Below are positions 9,978 through 19,594 of a stretch of 64,000 bases of DNA, piece after piece. The number at the start of each line of letters is the position of its first letter. Positions within the stretch are counted from its first letter, which is position 1. Both the position numbers and the translations under genes were made by a program. Source of the DNA: Sphingobacterium sp. R2 (lineage in GTDB: Bacteria > Bacteroidota > Bacteroidia > Sphingobacteriales > Sphingobacteriaceae); NCBI RefSeq assembly GCF_040760075.1, contig NZ_CP142884.1:1674001-1738000 (forward strand), written 5' to 3'. Under the pieces are notes generated by a model. That model was not told the origin of the DNA. It saw only the letters and a program-made list of their open reading frames with translations, and made no database searches.

Positions 9978-12272
9978 ATGAATATAAAAAGTTTAGTCTT
10001 TTTGGGATTAATTAGTGTCCCATATCTATTAAAGGCACAAGAAACCAAATTAGTTCAGTATGTCAAACCGCTCATCGGTACGGCAAGAATGGGACATACT
10101 TTTCCAGGAGCGACAGTTCCTTTTGGCGCGGTGCAATTGAGTCCGGATACCGATACTTTATCGTATGCAGTGAACGGCCGGTATAATGGTGATGTTTATA
10201 AATATTGTGCCGGCTATCAGTATGATGATCCTACGATTGTGGGATTTAGTCATACGCATTTTAGCGGTACCGGTCATTCCGATCTTGGTGATATACAGAT
10301 TATGCCTACCCAAGGTAAAGTTCAGTTAAATCCAGGTACAGCTGATCGTCCTCAAGACGGTTATCGATCTCCATATAGCCATACAAACGAATTGGCCGAA
10401 GCCAATTATTACCGTGTTTTACTGGATAAACATCAGATTAAAGCAGAGTTGACGACGACCACGCGAGTGGGCATACATCGGTATACTTTCAACCAGTCTG
10501 ATGCATCACATCTCATTGTTGATTTAACTGCTGGGATCTATAATTACGAAGGAAAAAATGTTTGGACTGTTGTTAAAGTACTGAACGATTCTACGTTAGT
10601 TGGATACCGTCAGACAAACGGTTGGTCAAGAACCCGCACCGTATACTTTGCCATAAAGACATCAAAAGCTTTTAAAAACTATGGGGCCAAGTATGAAGAT
10701 GGAAAACCTGTGTATAATGGTTTCTGGCGTAAGTTTGATCAACAAAACAATTTCCCTGACCTTGCAGCGCACAATATTAAGCTACACTTGGATTTTGATA
10801 CAAAAGCGCAAGAATCCATCCTGCTGAAAGTAGCTTTAAGTCCAGTAAGTATGAAGAATGCATTGGCTAATATGGAGGTCGAGGCTCCGGACTGGAATTT
10901 TGATGGGTACGTGAAGAAAGGTCAGGAGGCTTGGGAAAAGGAACTGCATAAGATAGAAGCTGAAATGTTGAACAAGGAAGACCTAGTCAATTTTTATACA
11001 GCCATGTATCATGCCAGCTTAATGCCAACGGTATATATGGACGTTAATGGTGAGTATAAGGGCTTGGATCAGGAGGTGCACCGCGCCAAAGGTTTTACGA
11101 ATTATACCTCTTTTTCGCTATGGGATACATTTCGGGCTTTTCATCCCTTGTTGAATTTAATCAACCCTTCCCGTAATGCAGATATTGTGGCATCCATGCT
11201 GGCTCATTATGACCAGAGTGTATTGAAGATGTTGCCTATCTGGTCGCATTATGCGAATGACAACTGGTGCATGAGTGGCTATCATTCGGTGTCTGTTATT
11301 GTCGATGCAATACTTAAGGGCGTCTATAAAGGTGATGCAGAGGCGGCGTTAGCGGCATGCGTTCAAACAGCAAATACACGTCAGTATGAGGGTATCGGTG
11401 CTTATATTGACAAGGGGTATGTTCCTTCAGATGTATCGGGAACATCAGTTTCTAATACATTGGAATATGCGTATGATGATTGGTGTATAGCGCAATTGGC
11501 GAAAAAATTAGGGAAAGACGATATTTACACGACTTTTTCCAAAAGAGCTGAGAGCTGGAAATCACTCTATGATTCCTCCATTGGATTTATGCGCCCTAAG
11601 GATTCAGCGGGTAAATTTCAGGAGAAATTTGATGTGCTAGATACTCATGGACAGGGATTTATTGAAGGTAATTCATGGAATTACAGTCTTTATGTACCGC
11701 ATCAGCCTACCAAAATGATGGCAGTCATGGGAGGTAAGCAGCGTTTAGAGACTTATTTGGATTCTCTCTTTACGATGGAATTACCCGATAAGTATTTTGA
11801 GCATACAGAGGATATTACGCGAGATGGTATTATCGGAAATTACGTGCATGGAAATGAGCCTTCCCATCATGTGGCTTATTTATACAACATCACCAAGAGT
11901 CCTTGGAAAACTCAAGCACGTGTCAGACAAATCATCCGAAATCAGTACCATAATGGTCATGCGGGATTAGGTGGTAATGACGACTGTGGACAGATGTCGG
12001 CCTGGTATCTATTTACTGCACTAGGTTTTTATCCGGTGGCGCCTGGGGAAGATAGTTATTGGATTGGCAGTCCTTTGGTCAAATCGGCCAAGGTTAATTT
12101 TGAAAATGGGCGTACGCTTTCCATAGTTGCCCGTAATCAGTCTGAGAAGAATGTTTACGTTAAATCCGTTTCTTTAAATGGGCGAAAATTAGCTGATTTG
12201 CGATTACCTTATCGTAGCATTATAGATGGCGGTGAATTAATCTTCGAGATGAGTAATAAACCGAATAGATAA
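9978..12272 (+). CDS. GH92 alpha-mannosidase, copy 2
   Basis: A 764-residue exported GH92 exo-alpha-mannosidase with a signal peptide ending near LLKAQ. It starts the mature part with KLVQYVKPLIGTARMGHTFP, and contains GHSDLGDIQIMP, YTSFSLWDTFRAFHPL, IEGNSWNYSLY (probable acid Glu563), YVHGNEPSHHVAYLY and GNDDCGQMSAWYLFTALGF (probable base Asp668 or Asp669). HGNEPSHH is the form I associate with alpha-1,2-acting GH92 enzymes; the other two copies here have HGNQPIQH. Last gene of the three-gene operon; a terminator follows 28 bp after the stop. It belongs to a different GH92 branch from copies 1 and 3, so the enzymes are probably complementary. Confidence 0.95.
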   Translation: MNIKSLVFLGLISVPYLLKAQETKLVQYVKPLIGTARMGHTFPGATVPFGAVQLSPDTDTLSYAVNGRYNGDVYKYCAGYQYDDPTIVGFSHTHFSGTGHSDLGDIQIMPTQGKVQLNPGTADRPQDGYRSPYSHTNELAEANYYRVLLDKHQIKAELTTTTRVGIHRYTFNQSDASHLIVDLTAGIYNYEGKNVWTVVKVLNDSTLVGYRQTNGWSRTRTVYFAIKTSKAFKNYGAKYEDGKPVYNGFWRKFDQQNNFPDLAAHNIKLHLDFDTKAQESILLKVALSPVSMKNALANMEVEAPDWNFDGYVKKGQEAWEKELHKIEAEMLNKEDLVNFYTAMYHASLMPTVYMDVNGEYKGLDQEVHRAKGFTNYTSFSLWDTFRAFHPLLNLINPSRNADIVASMLAHYDQSVLKMLPIWSHYANDNWCMSGYHSVSVIVDAILKGVYKGDAEAALAACVQTANTRQYEGIGAYIDKGYVPSDVSGTSVSNTLEYAYDDWCIAQLAKKLGKDDIYTTFSKRAESWKSLYDSSIGFMRPKDSAGKFQEKFDVLDTHGQGFIEGNSWNYSLYVPHQPTKMMAVMGGKQRLETYLDSLFTMELPDKYFEHTEDITRDGIIGNYVHGNEPSHHVAYLYNITKSPWKTQARVRQIIRNQYHNGHAGLGGNDDCGQMSAWYLFTALGFYPVAPGEDSYWIGSPLVKSAKVNFENGRTLSIVARNQSEKNVYVKSVSLNGRKLADLRLPYRSIIDGGELIFEMSNKPNR

Positions 12273-12300
12273 GAGTAAAAGATAAAATCCTATAATGCAC

Positions 12301-12330
12301 ACCCCTCCTTTACGAGGGGTTTTTATTTTT
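12301..12330 (+). terminator. Rho-independent terminator after the GH92 operon
   Basis: ACCCCTC at 12301-12307 pairs with GAGGGGT at 12314-12320 (7 bp, 6-nt loop), followed by a T-rich tail to 12330. Confidence 0.9.
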
Positions 12331-12483
12331 CCTGCGGTCTGAAGGGATAGTGCTATCCACTTACTAGTCATTTAAGTACGAAGCTGTTCATTCGTTTTTT
12401 GATTCATGTGCAGAATGACGTTACAATTTGAAAAAAAATTAATTGAATCTGTCATTTTAGCAAAATCATATTTTATTAATGTA

Positions 12484-12497
12484 AAAAACCAGTTTTT
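12484..12497. promoter_or_regulatory. palindrome AAAAAC-CA-GTTTTT, candidate operator
   Basis: A perfect 6-bp inverted repeat around a central CA. It shares the core AAACCAGTTT (allowing for the flanks) with the palindrome 41 bp downstream, which suggests two sites for one dimeric regulator on the same helix face. Confidence 0.4.
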
Positions 12498-12524
12498 GAG
12501 CTATAAACTGCTTAATGTTAATTA

Positions 12525-12538
12525 CTAAACCAGTTTAG
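12525..12538. promoter_or_regulatory. palindrome CTAAAC-CA-GTTTAG, candidate operator
   Basis: A perfect 6-bp inverted repeat around a central CA. Its outer bases CTAAA/TTTAG are also those of the LacI-type operators at 6843 and 31171, but the spacing and centre differ. Confidence 0.4.
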
Positions 12539-12667
12539 CAAACGGAAAAAATAACGCATAAAGTTTTTTTTTCTCATTTTTCTATATATCTTCATTATAA
12601 CCAAGTGAGATAAGTGTAGACCAATTAAGCAAACCGATCCGTTTTAACATTCCATTATGTTCTGTTA

Positions 12668-12685
12668 TGCTAAAACGTTTTTATA
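12668..12685. promoter_or_regulatory. LacI-type operator, weaker copy
   Basis: TGCTAAAACGTTTTTATA matches the 6843 operator at 14 of 18 positions and keeps the central CTAAxACGTTTT. It lies 182 bp before the SusC start. The match is weaker than at the two GH92 promoters. Confidence 0.4.
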
Positions 12686-12866
12686 TTTTATACTTAAAAC
12701 CTTAAATTATGATATTAATTCTATTTGATACCGCATAATATAAATTTTTGAGAGGAATCGACCAATTTTCCTATCTCGAAAAATCAGTAAATTTCGCCTT
12801 ATTTTTTAGGTGATTTTAACCAGTAATAGTAGAAAAGTAAAAATAACCTAATTATATATCATTTAT

Positions 12867-15805
12867 ATGTACATGATTAAAAAGAGGTATTTGGATAGGC
12901 TTATTCTTTTAGGGTGGTCCTGTGCCTGTTATTCTTTTGCTTTTGGTCAAGATAAGGTGTTATCACCGTCCGATAGTCTTAAGCTTCAGATTGGAACTTC
13001 GAAATTGGATTCTATATTTCAGATTAAAACTAGCCAAGTAAATCCAGTAGAACTAAAGAAACAAGCTTTATTACCTTATTCTTCCCTGCAGCAATACCTA
13101 AAAGGAAATAACACTGGACTGTACGTTACTGAGCCGTCCGGCGAATCAGGCACTAAGCAACCCATGTACTTTCGAGGCATCTCGAGGCCATTGTTTTCTG
13201 ATATTGACGTATTTCAAAATCAGCCATTGGTTGTTGTAGATGGAATTCCTTTGGTCGGAGAACACCCCTTTGCTTACGCCGTACAAACGTATAATCTCGA
13301 GCGTATTGGGCCTGCGACCAATCTATTTGCAAATATTAATATCGATATGGTAAAGTCCATTGAAGTATTAAAAGATGTCGCTGCGGTGGCGATGTATGGT
13401 CCTAATGCTGCAAATGGAGCTATCGTCGTTCGTACGAAAGAGTATAAAGCCGATAAAAGCAACCGGATAGCGATCAACATGTATACGGGATTGGTTGATC
13501 GTCCACATGTCACAACGATCAATGGTGAATACGAAAACAAATTCAGAAAGCAATTTTATGATTTATATACCTCCAACGGCAAGTATGATGATGGAGATTC
13601 TTATCCAGTGTATTTGAGTGACTCGCTTAATATGAATTATTTTGGGAGATCCGATTGGACCGATTCTTATTACAATAGTGGTTTAGTATACAATTTGAAT
13701 GCAAATTTATCCGGTGGTGGGCCACGTGCAAATTTTCAATTTGCAGCGGGCTCAACACAGGATAAGGGTGTGTCCGACCAGGTAAAATTGAATAAGTATT
13801 ATGCCTTGTTTGGCCTGAATATGCGACCGATGACTTGGTTAACGTTCTCTATGCAGGCAAATATCACTCGACTCGATCGAAATCGCAACCTGAATCTGCG
13901 GGATAGATTTGCCCAGTTGGCCTATTTCCCAGATTTGTCTGCGCCTTTGTCACCTAATAAGGAGGTCTACAACGAGTATCTGAGCTATTATAAAAAAGGC
14001 TTTGATAATAACAAGACGAACGTTGTGCAGGGGTATGGAAAGCTGCAATTTGATTTTGGAAATTTTCATTTTCTTTCAACAGGAATGCTCGATTATAATG
14101 AGGGGTATCGGGATCAATTCTACCACAGTAAGTTGATGGAATCCAATAATTTTGCTTCAAACTACTATGGTTATAATCAGCGGGCGGTATTTGACAATAA
14201 AGCTCTTTATGATTGGAATATTAATGAAAGCCATACGTTAAACCTATTGGTTGGCAATAGTTTGCAATGGGATACTTATCGCTACAACTATGCTTATGCT
14301 TATAAAGGTGTAAATGATTTTATTAAGGTGAATCTGTTGGAAGACGATGCGCTGAAATCAAATTATCTCGAAGCGACGGCGTATCCAAAAGCGCTTATCT
14401 TTAAGTTTTTAGATCGCATACGTCATAACCTGGTCTCATTTTATGGAAAAGCAACTTACAATTATGAGGATAAGGTCGAAACATCGCTATTGCTTCGCTC
14501 TGACGGATCCTCTAATGCGCAACCGGATGCCCGCTGGATTTTTACGCCGTCCTTGTCGGTAAATTGGAATATTAAAAATAGCTACTTTACGACCAATACT
14601 GACCTGAAAGATCTTACCGCCCGTTTTAGTGTCGGACGTATCGGCCTAAACAATATGTTTGATGATTTTGCGCAAGGGCCTAATTATGTCGCTCAAATGG
14701 GATTTACGGGAAATCAGCTTATTGCTGGCTATAATGCGATTGCAGGGTTGGTACGGCCGTATGAATCGGGGTGGGTTGGTTATCATATTCCATGGGCTTA
14801 TATAGACCAGGGTAATTTGGGTTTGGACTATGCGAATACACAGAAAAATTTTTATGTTTCACTGGATGTTTATTTGAAACAGACGAAGAACCAGCTAATT
14901 AATATTCCTTCATATAGCGAGTATGGCTATAAATCGAGCTATGCAGCTGGGATGAATGTTCAGAATATCGGTGCTGAATTGACTGTTGGACTAGATCCCA
15001 TTCAATCCGATAATTTTAAGTGGTCTACAGCGCTCAATGTATCCCATAATCAGAATAAATTGAAGGCATTACCGAACGGTCTCGATAGGCTGGTTATCGG
15101 TAATAATCTTTTGGAGGTTGGCAAACCCTTAGACCAATATTGGCTGCTTTCCAACGACGGTATTTACAAAACTGATGCTGATGTGCCTCAGGGAATGACT
15201 TATAATGCGATTCAATTGCATGCAGGTGATCCGATATGGAAGGATCTAAATGGTGATAATATGATCAACGATGAAGATCGGAAACTGCAGGGCCATCGCT
15301 TGCCGGCTGTTTTTGGCAATTGGTACAACAATTTTTTCTTTGGCAAATGGGACCTGGGGGTGAACATGTATTATAATCTTGGTCGGGAACTCATCAATCA
15401 GGAAATGGCCAATCGTTTTGATTTTATCAATAATGAAGGTGCGAAAAGCCTAGACGCAATCAAGGAGATCACCTATTGGGAAAAAGAGGGGATTATGGCA
15501 AGTATCCCTTGTATAATCCTTGGAGTACGGTTATTGCTTATCAGGCCGATCAAGACCTTTTCCTAGAAAATGCCTCCTTTCTTAAAATACGGGCGATCAC
15601 GCTGGGCTATAACTTAACATCTCTTTTGGCAGGCCGGAATCAAGCTATCAAAAATGCTTATGCTTATGTGTCTGCTAATAATGTTGCTACAATTACATCT
15701 TACAGTGGTGTAGATCCTGAGATCGTGGATTATACGGGTTATGATATTGGATCAAAAATGAGGATACCACGGATATATACGGTAGGAATAAAAGTTGACT
15801 TTTAA
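12867..15805 (+). pseudogene. SusC/RagA-type TonB-dependent receptor, frame broken near the 3' end
   Basis: First gene of the eleven-gene operon. Frame 1 (12867-15566) gives 899 residues: signal peptide ending near AFGQ, no carboxypeptidase-regulatory-like domain, a plug domain with VVVDGIPLV and IEVLKDVAAVAMYGPNAANG, and most of the barrel. It then runs into a non-homologous tail. The true C-terminus lies in the -1 frame up to 15805 (YGKYPLYNPW, FLKIRAITLGYNL, SGVDPEI, final strand YTVGIKVDF). One extra G in the run of four at 15486-15489 restores WEKEGDYGKYPLYNPW and a normal 979-residue receptor. If the shift is real, the protein lacks the last barrel strands and probably does not fold in the membrane. 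The downstream genes look intact, which leans toward a base-call error or a recent mutation. Confidence 0.88.
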
Positions 15806-15815
15806 ACGAAAAGAA

Positions 15816-17330
15816 ATGAAAAGATATCATCTTATATGGAGTGTTTCACTACTTTTCTCATTACTTCTGGGAGGTTGTAAGAAAATGCTGGATATAGACT
15901 CTTCTCGAACGGTCAAGGAAGAGAATATGTGGAATGCTTTGGAAGACACGCGGGCAGGTTTGATGGGGATTTACGGTTTAACCAAAGCAGCTTTGGACGA
16001 TAATAATGCTTATTGGCTGTATGGAGAGGTGAGGTCAGGGGATTTTGATAGCCCCACCCGTCAAGATCTTAAGGCAATTATTAAGAATGATCTCAAAGCA
16101 AATTATGAATCGTTGAACGCACTTTCGAACTGGAGACGTTGGTTTGCTGTAGTTAATGCTGCTAATATTTTTATGGAGCGCGCACCGGGAGTAAGAGAAA
16201 AAGATATGCGTTACACGGAAAACAATTTGGTCGTGGATATAGCTCAGGCTCGATTTTTACGTGCTTACGCTTACTTCAATATGGTCCGTATTTGGGGTGA
16301 TGTACCCCTGATACTGAATTCACATGATGGAAATTTTGAGAATAAGCCCAAGGAGGATCGATTAAAACTGTACGCTTGGATCGAAAAGGAAATGTATGAT
16401 GCGGCTCAATTATTACCTTATTCCTATAGTACGGGTGATGAACAGCAAATTGGGAACTACTACAATGAAGCATCTTCCAGATGGAATGGTGCGTTGGTCA
16501 GGAAACTTTCGGTATATGCTATCCTCGCACATTTGGCCGCATGGCAAGCCAATTATGCAGACGCGGCTTCTTATTCGCAATTTGTGATGGACAATTATAG
16601 TAAAGGAGGAGCCTATTACCTGTCGACTTCGTTTTTAACAGATGGCAATGGATTTTTCTTTGATAAGCGTTCCGAGCAGCTATTCTCATTTCCTTATATA
16701 TGGGCACATGTGGAGGCATCGTTCACAGGACATATTGAAGAGTTGACGCTGGCTGCTCCTGTTGTCAATAAGACCGTACCGGATATTTATATGCCGAAGG
16801 AAATGATTTTAAAAACATTTAACGAAAAGAAGGACCAACGTTTTAGTATCGATACACTGGGAAATCCGACGACAGAAGTATATTTCCGAAACTTCAACGG
16901 CAAGTATCCCATATTTAGCAAAATCAAATGTATTATGGGAGGTTCTTCGGATCCCACCTTCCGCATATTTACCAGTGCGACAGTACTGACTCGTTTGGAA
17001 GATATTACGCTTTTACGCGCCGAAGCTTTAGCTGTGTTGGGCGAAAAATCGACGGCCATTGAGTTACTTAATGAAATTAGGGAACGCAGAGGGCTTAAAG
17101 TATATAGTGAGACGTCAAATGGAGATTTGGTTGACGCTATATTTTTAGAACGAAAACGTGAATTGATGGGTGAAGGACAGCGATGGTATGATATGATTCG
17201 ACGGGAAAAGATAAAACATGACAATCCACAGTTAGCACAATTAATCGCTAGCGATGGGATTTATTGGCCAATTGCTCGAGAAATTCTCGCTCAAAATAAT
17301 TTAATCGAACAAAATGCTTATTGGAAGTAA
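15816..17330 (+). CDS. SusD/RagB-type lipoprotein paired with the SusC at 12867
   Basis: A 504-residue SusD-like surface lipoprotein. The start at 15816 gives a proper signal peptide with lipobox LGGC (Cys21); an upstream in-frame start would overlap the SusC stop and spoil it. The N-terminal region has LDIDSSRTVKEENMWNALEDTRAGLMGIYGL, and the C-terminal region has IRERRGLKVYSET followed by RKRELMGEGQRWYDMIR, the family hallmark. It should bind ligand at the cell surface and cap the SusC barrel. It lies 10 bp after the corrected SusC stop and 14 bp before the next lipoprotein gene. Confidence 0.93.
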   Translation: MKRYHLIWSVSLLFSLLLGGCKKMLDIDSSRTVKEENMWNALEDTRAGLMGIYGLTKAALDDNNAYWLYGEVRSGDFDSPTRQDLKAIIKNDLKANYESLNALSNWRRWFAVVNAANIFMERAPGVREKDMRYTENNLVVDIAQARFLRAYAYFNMVRIWGDVPLILNSHDGNFENKPKEDRLKLYAWIEKEMYDAAQLLPYSYSTGDEQQIGNYYNEASSRWNGALVRKLSVYAILAHLAAWQANYADAASYSQFVMDNYSKGGAYYLSTSFLTDGNGFFFDKRSEQLFSFPYIWAHVEASFTGHIEELTLAAPVVNKTVPDIYMPKEMILKTFNEKKDQRFSIDTLGNPTTEVYFRNFNGKYPIFSKIKCIMGGSSDPTFRIFTSATVLTRLEDITLLRAEALAVLGEKSTAIELLNEIRERRGLKVYSETSNGDLVDAIFLERKRELMGEGQRWYDMIRREKIKHDNPQLAQLIASDGIYWPIAREILAQNNLIEQNAYWK

Positions 17331-17344
17331 AGGAAGAACTAATT

Positions 17345-18451
17345 ATGAAAAATAACCTATTTGTACGCGGTGTATATATATTTTTAATTACCGTCCTGCT
17401 GTATGCTTGTGCTAAAGATAAAGGATATTATTCGCCCATATCCCAAGAAGCGATATATAAAGGTAATTTATATAGTTATCTAAAAAGTAAGCCTGGAATA
17501 TATGATTCTTTAGTGAAAGTAATCGATAGAATCGGTCTAGAAAGAAAATTGCAGGATAGCACAGTGACACTATTTGCGTTGACTAATGCCAATTTTCAAC
17601 TAGCTATTCAAAACCTGAACAATACCTTAAGTATCTCTGACAAGCCTGCACAATACTTGAATTCAGTGAAGTATGAAATACTAGATTCATTGCTATGTCA
17701 ATATATTATCCAAGGCAGAATTGCAAGTGATTCCCTCAATAGTCAGGATGGCAAGGACGTACGCGGTATTCGATATGGCTATCCAATGCATATTGGATTG
17801 AATAAGCAATCTTCATCTGGTTATATAAATGGAGGCCCTACAATTGTTGACTTTTCCGATACAAGAAAATCTGTTTTCAACCGTAACTGGGTAACGACTG
17901 AAACTAGTTCATTAAATATCCAAACAGACAATGCTGTTGTTCATGTATTGAACCCTGATCATGTGTTCGGTTTTAACAAATTCGTCAGTCAGATTATCTA
18001 TATCCCACCGCCAGAAAATCTTTTCATAAAATTCAAAGGGATAGGTTCTGCGTCGAAGGAAGCTTCGGGTGGACCAAATGCGGTCGAAGCATCTAAATAT
18101 GTATTCGATGGTAATCCAGAGACAAAGTTCTTTTTATCAAGTCCGGGACAGTTTTATTTGCAGTGGGATTTTCCTGTTGAGGTGCTAGCTAACAGTTATA
18201 CACTTCGTTCAGCTAATGATATTCAAGATCGGGATCCAACGGACTGGACATTACAGGGACTTGATGGAGAAAGTGGGAAATGGATCTTATTGGACTCTAG
18301 ACAAGGGGAGGAGTTTGACGAGAGGTTTCAATTGCGCGTATTCTTTTTTACAAATACGAAGACGTACAAAGCTTATCGTTTGAATATTGCACGTATGTAC
18401 GGTGGTAATGATTTCCAGTTGGCAGATTGGACAATGAACCGTAATCAATAA
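17345..18451 (+). CDS. lipoprotein with fasciclin-like and discoidin-like domains
   Basis: A 368-residue lipoprotein (lipobox LYAC, Cys22; the ATG at 17345 is chosen because it places the signal peptide correctly). Residues about 38-220 resemble a divergent fasciclin (FAS1) domain: YSYLKSKPGIYDSLVKVIDRIGL, TVTLFALTNANF, and the closing TDNAVVHVLN. Residues about 240-368 form an F5/8-type-C-like (discoidin) module with DRDPTDWTLQGLDGESGKW and AYRLNI. FAS1 domains mediate adhesion and discoidin folds often bind sugars. I infer a surface-exposed binding protein that helps the SusCD pair capture ligand. It sits third in the operon. Confidence 0.75.
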   Translation: MKNNLFVRGVYIFLITVLLYACAKDKGYYSPISQEAIYKGNLYSYLKSKPGIYDSLVKVIDRIGLERKLQDSTVTLFALTNANFQLAIQNLNNTLSISDKPAQYLNSVKYEILDSLLCQYIIQGRIASDSLNSQDGKDVRGIRYGYPMHIGLNKQSSSGYINGGPTIVDFSDTRKSVFNRNWVTTETSSLNIQTDNAVVHVLNPDHVFGFNKFVSQIIYIPPPENLFIKFKGIGSASKEASGGPNAVEASKYVFDGNPETKFFLSSPGQFYLQWDFPVEVLANSYTLRSANDIQDRDPTDWTLQGLDGESGKWILLDSRQGEEFDERFQLRVFFFTNTKTYKAYRLNIARMYGGNDFQLADWTMNRNQ

Positions 18452-18466
18452 CCAATTTAAGAATGT

Positions 18467-19582
18467 ATGGACATGAAAATTGCTAGAAAATTTAATACAC
18501 TAAATAAGACATGCAACTTGGGACTGCTCATCTTGATGTGCGTCTGCTTAAATGGATGTAAAAAGCTTTACAATTTGCCGGATGAAAAGGAATTTTTAAG
18601 TGTCAACTTAACTTATGATGGAAAATCTTTTTATCCCATCTTGGGAAGAACCTCACTGATGGGGAATATTAATACCGATCATTCGACCACTCCGCTACGA
18701 TTTGAAATTGTTAATCCCCGTTATGGCGATGGGCGACCTTATACCGATCTTTTTGAAGTCAAACCTGTCTATCGTTGGATTTACCGCTATGATGGTACTG
18801 AAAAAAATCTGGAAGAAATTGAGGCCAAGCGTCAGCTCGTGTATCGGCCTCTTTTTGAGGTTGACTCTACTGGTAGTTTTATTTTGTGGAATTCATCGAC
18901 AAATGAGCTGATAGAGCCGCGTTCCAAAGACAGTATAGATCTGGTACAGAATATTCGGTATTTTGATTTAAAGGTCTCTAATTCTGGCGGTTCCACCGTA
19001 ATTAAAGATTTTATGATTCTTCCTTGGCGTGTTCAGGATTATGAACCTTATTCGGATAAAAACCCCTATAATGGTGAAACTGCTCCAGATCCAAATGATC
19101 CTAAAAATCCAAAAAAGAAAAGTTATATCTGGCCTTCTTATATGAATGGGGTTTATGGGGAATTGTCAAATCAGTTATTACGCACGGATGATCAGTTTAA
19201 AGACCTAGTCGTCTATATCCGCAGATTTACCGGAGGGAATGGACATAATTTACGCTTTGTCTTTTTAAACAATAAGGGTGAGCCCATTAATCCGGATAGT
19301 TTTAATGAAACAAAGTGGAACGAACTGGTGCATGGCTTTAACATGAAAAAAACGGCTACTTATGTGCAATATGATGTAGCTTATCCAATTCCTCTAACAA
19401 GTTTTCCAACAAAGTATACAAATGGAAATAGCGCAAAGGTCGATTTTTCCTACTCCAGAAAGGGATTCGGCGGAGGTCTAATTACAGCCAATTTTGGGTT
19501 GAACTTTAAAATTTTTACTAAGGGGGATTGGGAGATTGTTTTCCATTTTCAAAGGGAGAATCCACGATTTGATAATGAATAA
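18467..19582 (+). CDS. DUF5007-like lipoprotein
   Basis: A 371-residue lipoprotein with a long signal peptide and lipobox LNGC (Cys31). After it comes KKLYNLPDEKEFLSVNLTY and a mainly beta-predicted chain with no enzyme motif. The overall pattern and the place between a fasciclin lipoprotein and a second SusC gene match the proteins annotated as DUF5007 in Sphingobacterium and Pedobacter; this call is from memory of that arrangement. The region near residue 205-225 (YNGETAPDPNDPKNPKKK) is a proline/lysine-rich linker. No function is known. A role as an extra surface ligand-binding subunit is inferred from position only. Confidence 0.6.
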   Translation: MDMKIARKFNTLNKTCNLGLLILMCVCLNGCKKLYNLPDEKEFLSVNLTYDGKSFYPILGRTSLMGNINTDHSTTPLRFEIVNPRYGDGRPYTDLFEVKPVYRWIYRYDGTEKNLEEIEAKRQLVYRPLFEVDSTGSFILWNSSTNELIEPRSKDSIDLVQNIRYFDLKVSNSGGSTVIKDFMILPWRVQDYEPYSDKNPYNGETAPDPNDPKNPKKKSYIWPSYMNGVYGELSNQLLRTDDQFKDLVVYIRRFTGGNGHNLRFVFLNNKGEPINPDSFNETKWNELVHGFNMKKTATYVQYDVAYPIPLTSFPTKYTNGNSAKVDFSYSRKGFGGGLITANFGLNFKIFTKGDWEIVFHFQRENPRFDNE

Positions 19583-19594
19583 TTGAAATTAGCT

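Larger units (their letters stand above)
12331..12866 (+). promoter_or_regulatory. long leader/control region before the twin SusCD operon
   Basis: This 536-bp AT-rich gap has no plausible gene. It holds two 14-bp palindromes built around a central CA (12484-12497 and 12525-12538, centres 41 bp apart) and a LacI-operator-like sequence at 12668-12685. No clean TAnnTTTG -7 box was found. The 180 bp between the last operator-like site and the SusC start could be an untranslated leader, but I see no riboswitch that I recognise. Confidence 0.5.

Noticed and set aside
15470..15500. Programmed ribosomal frameshift in the SusC gene
   Set aside because: No X-XXY-YYZ slippery heptamer is present, only a run of four G's; a mutation or base-call error is simpler.
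16787..17224. 145-codon open frame on the minus strand
   Set aside because: It is antisense to the conserved C-terminal part of the SusD gene and shows no family features.
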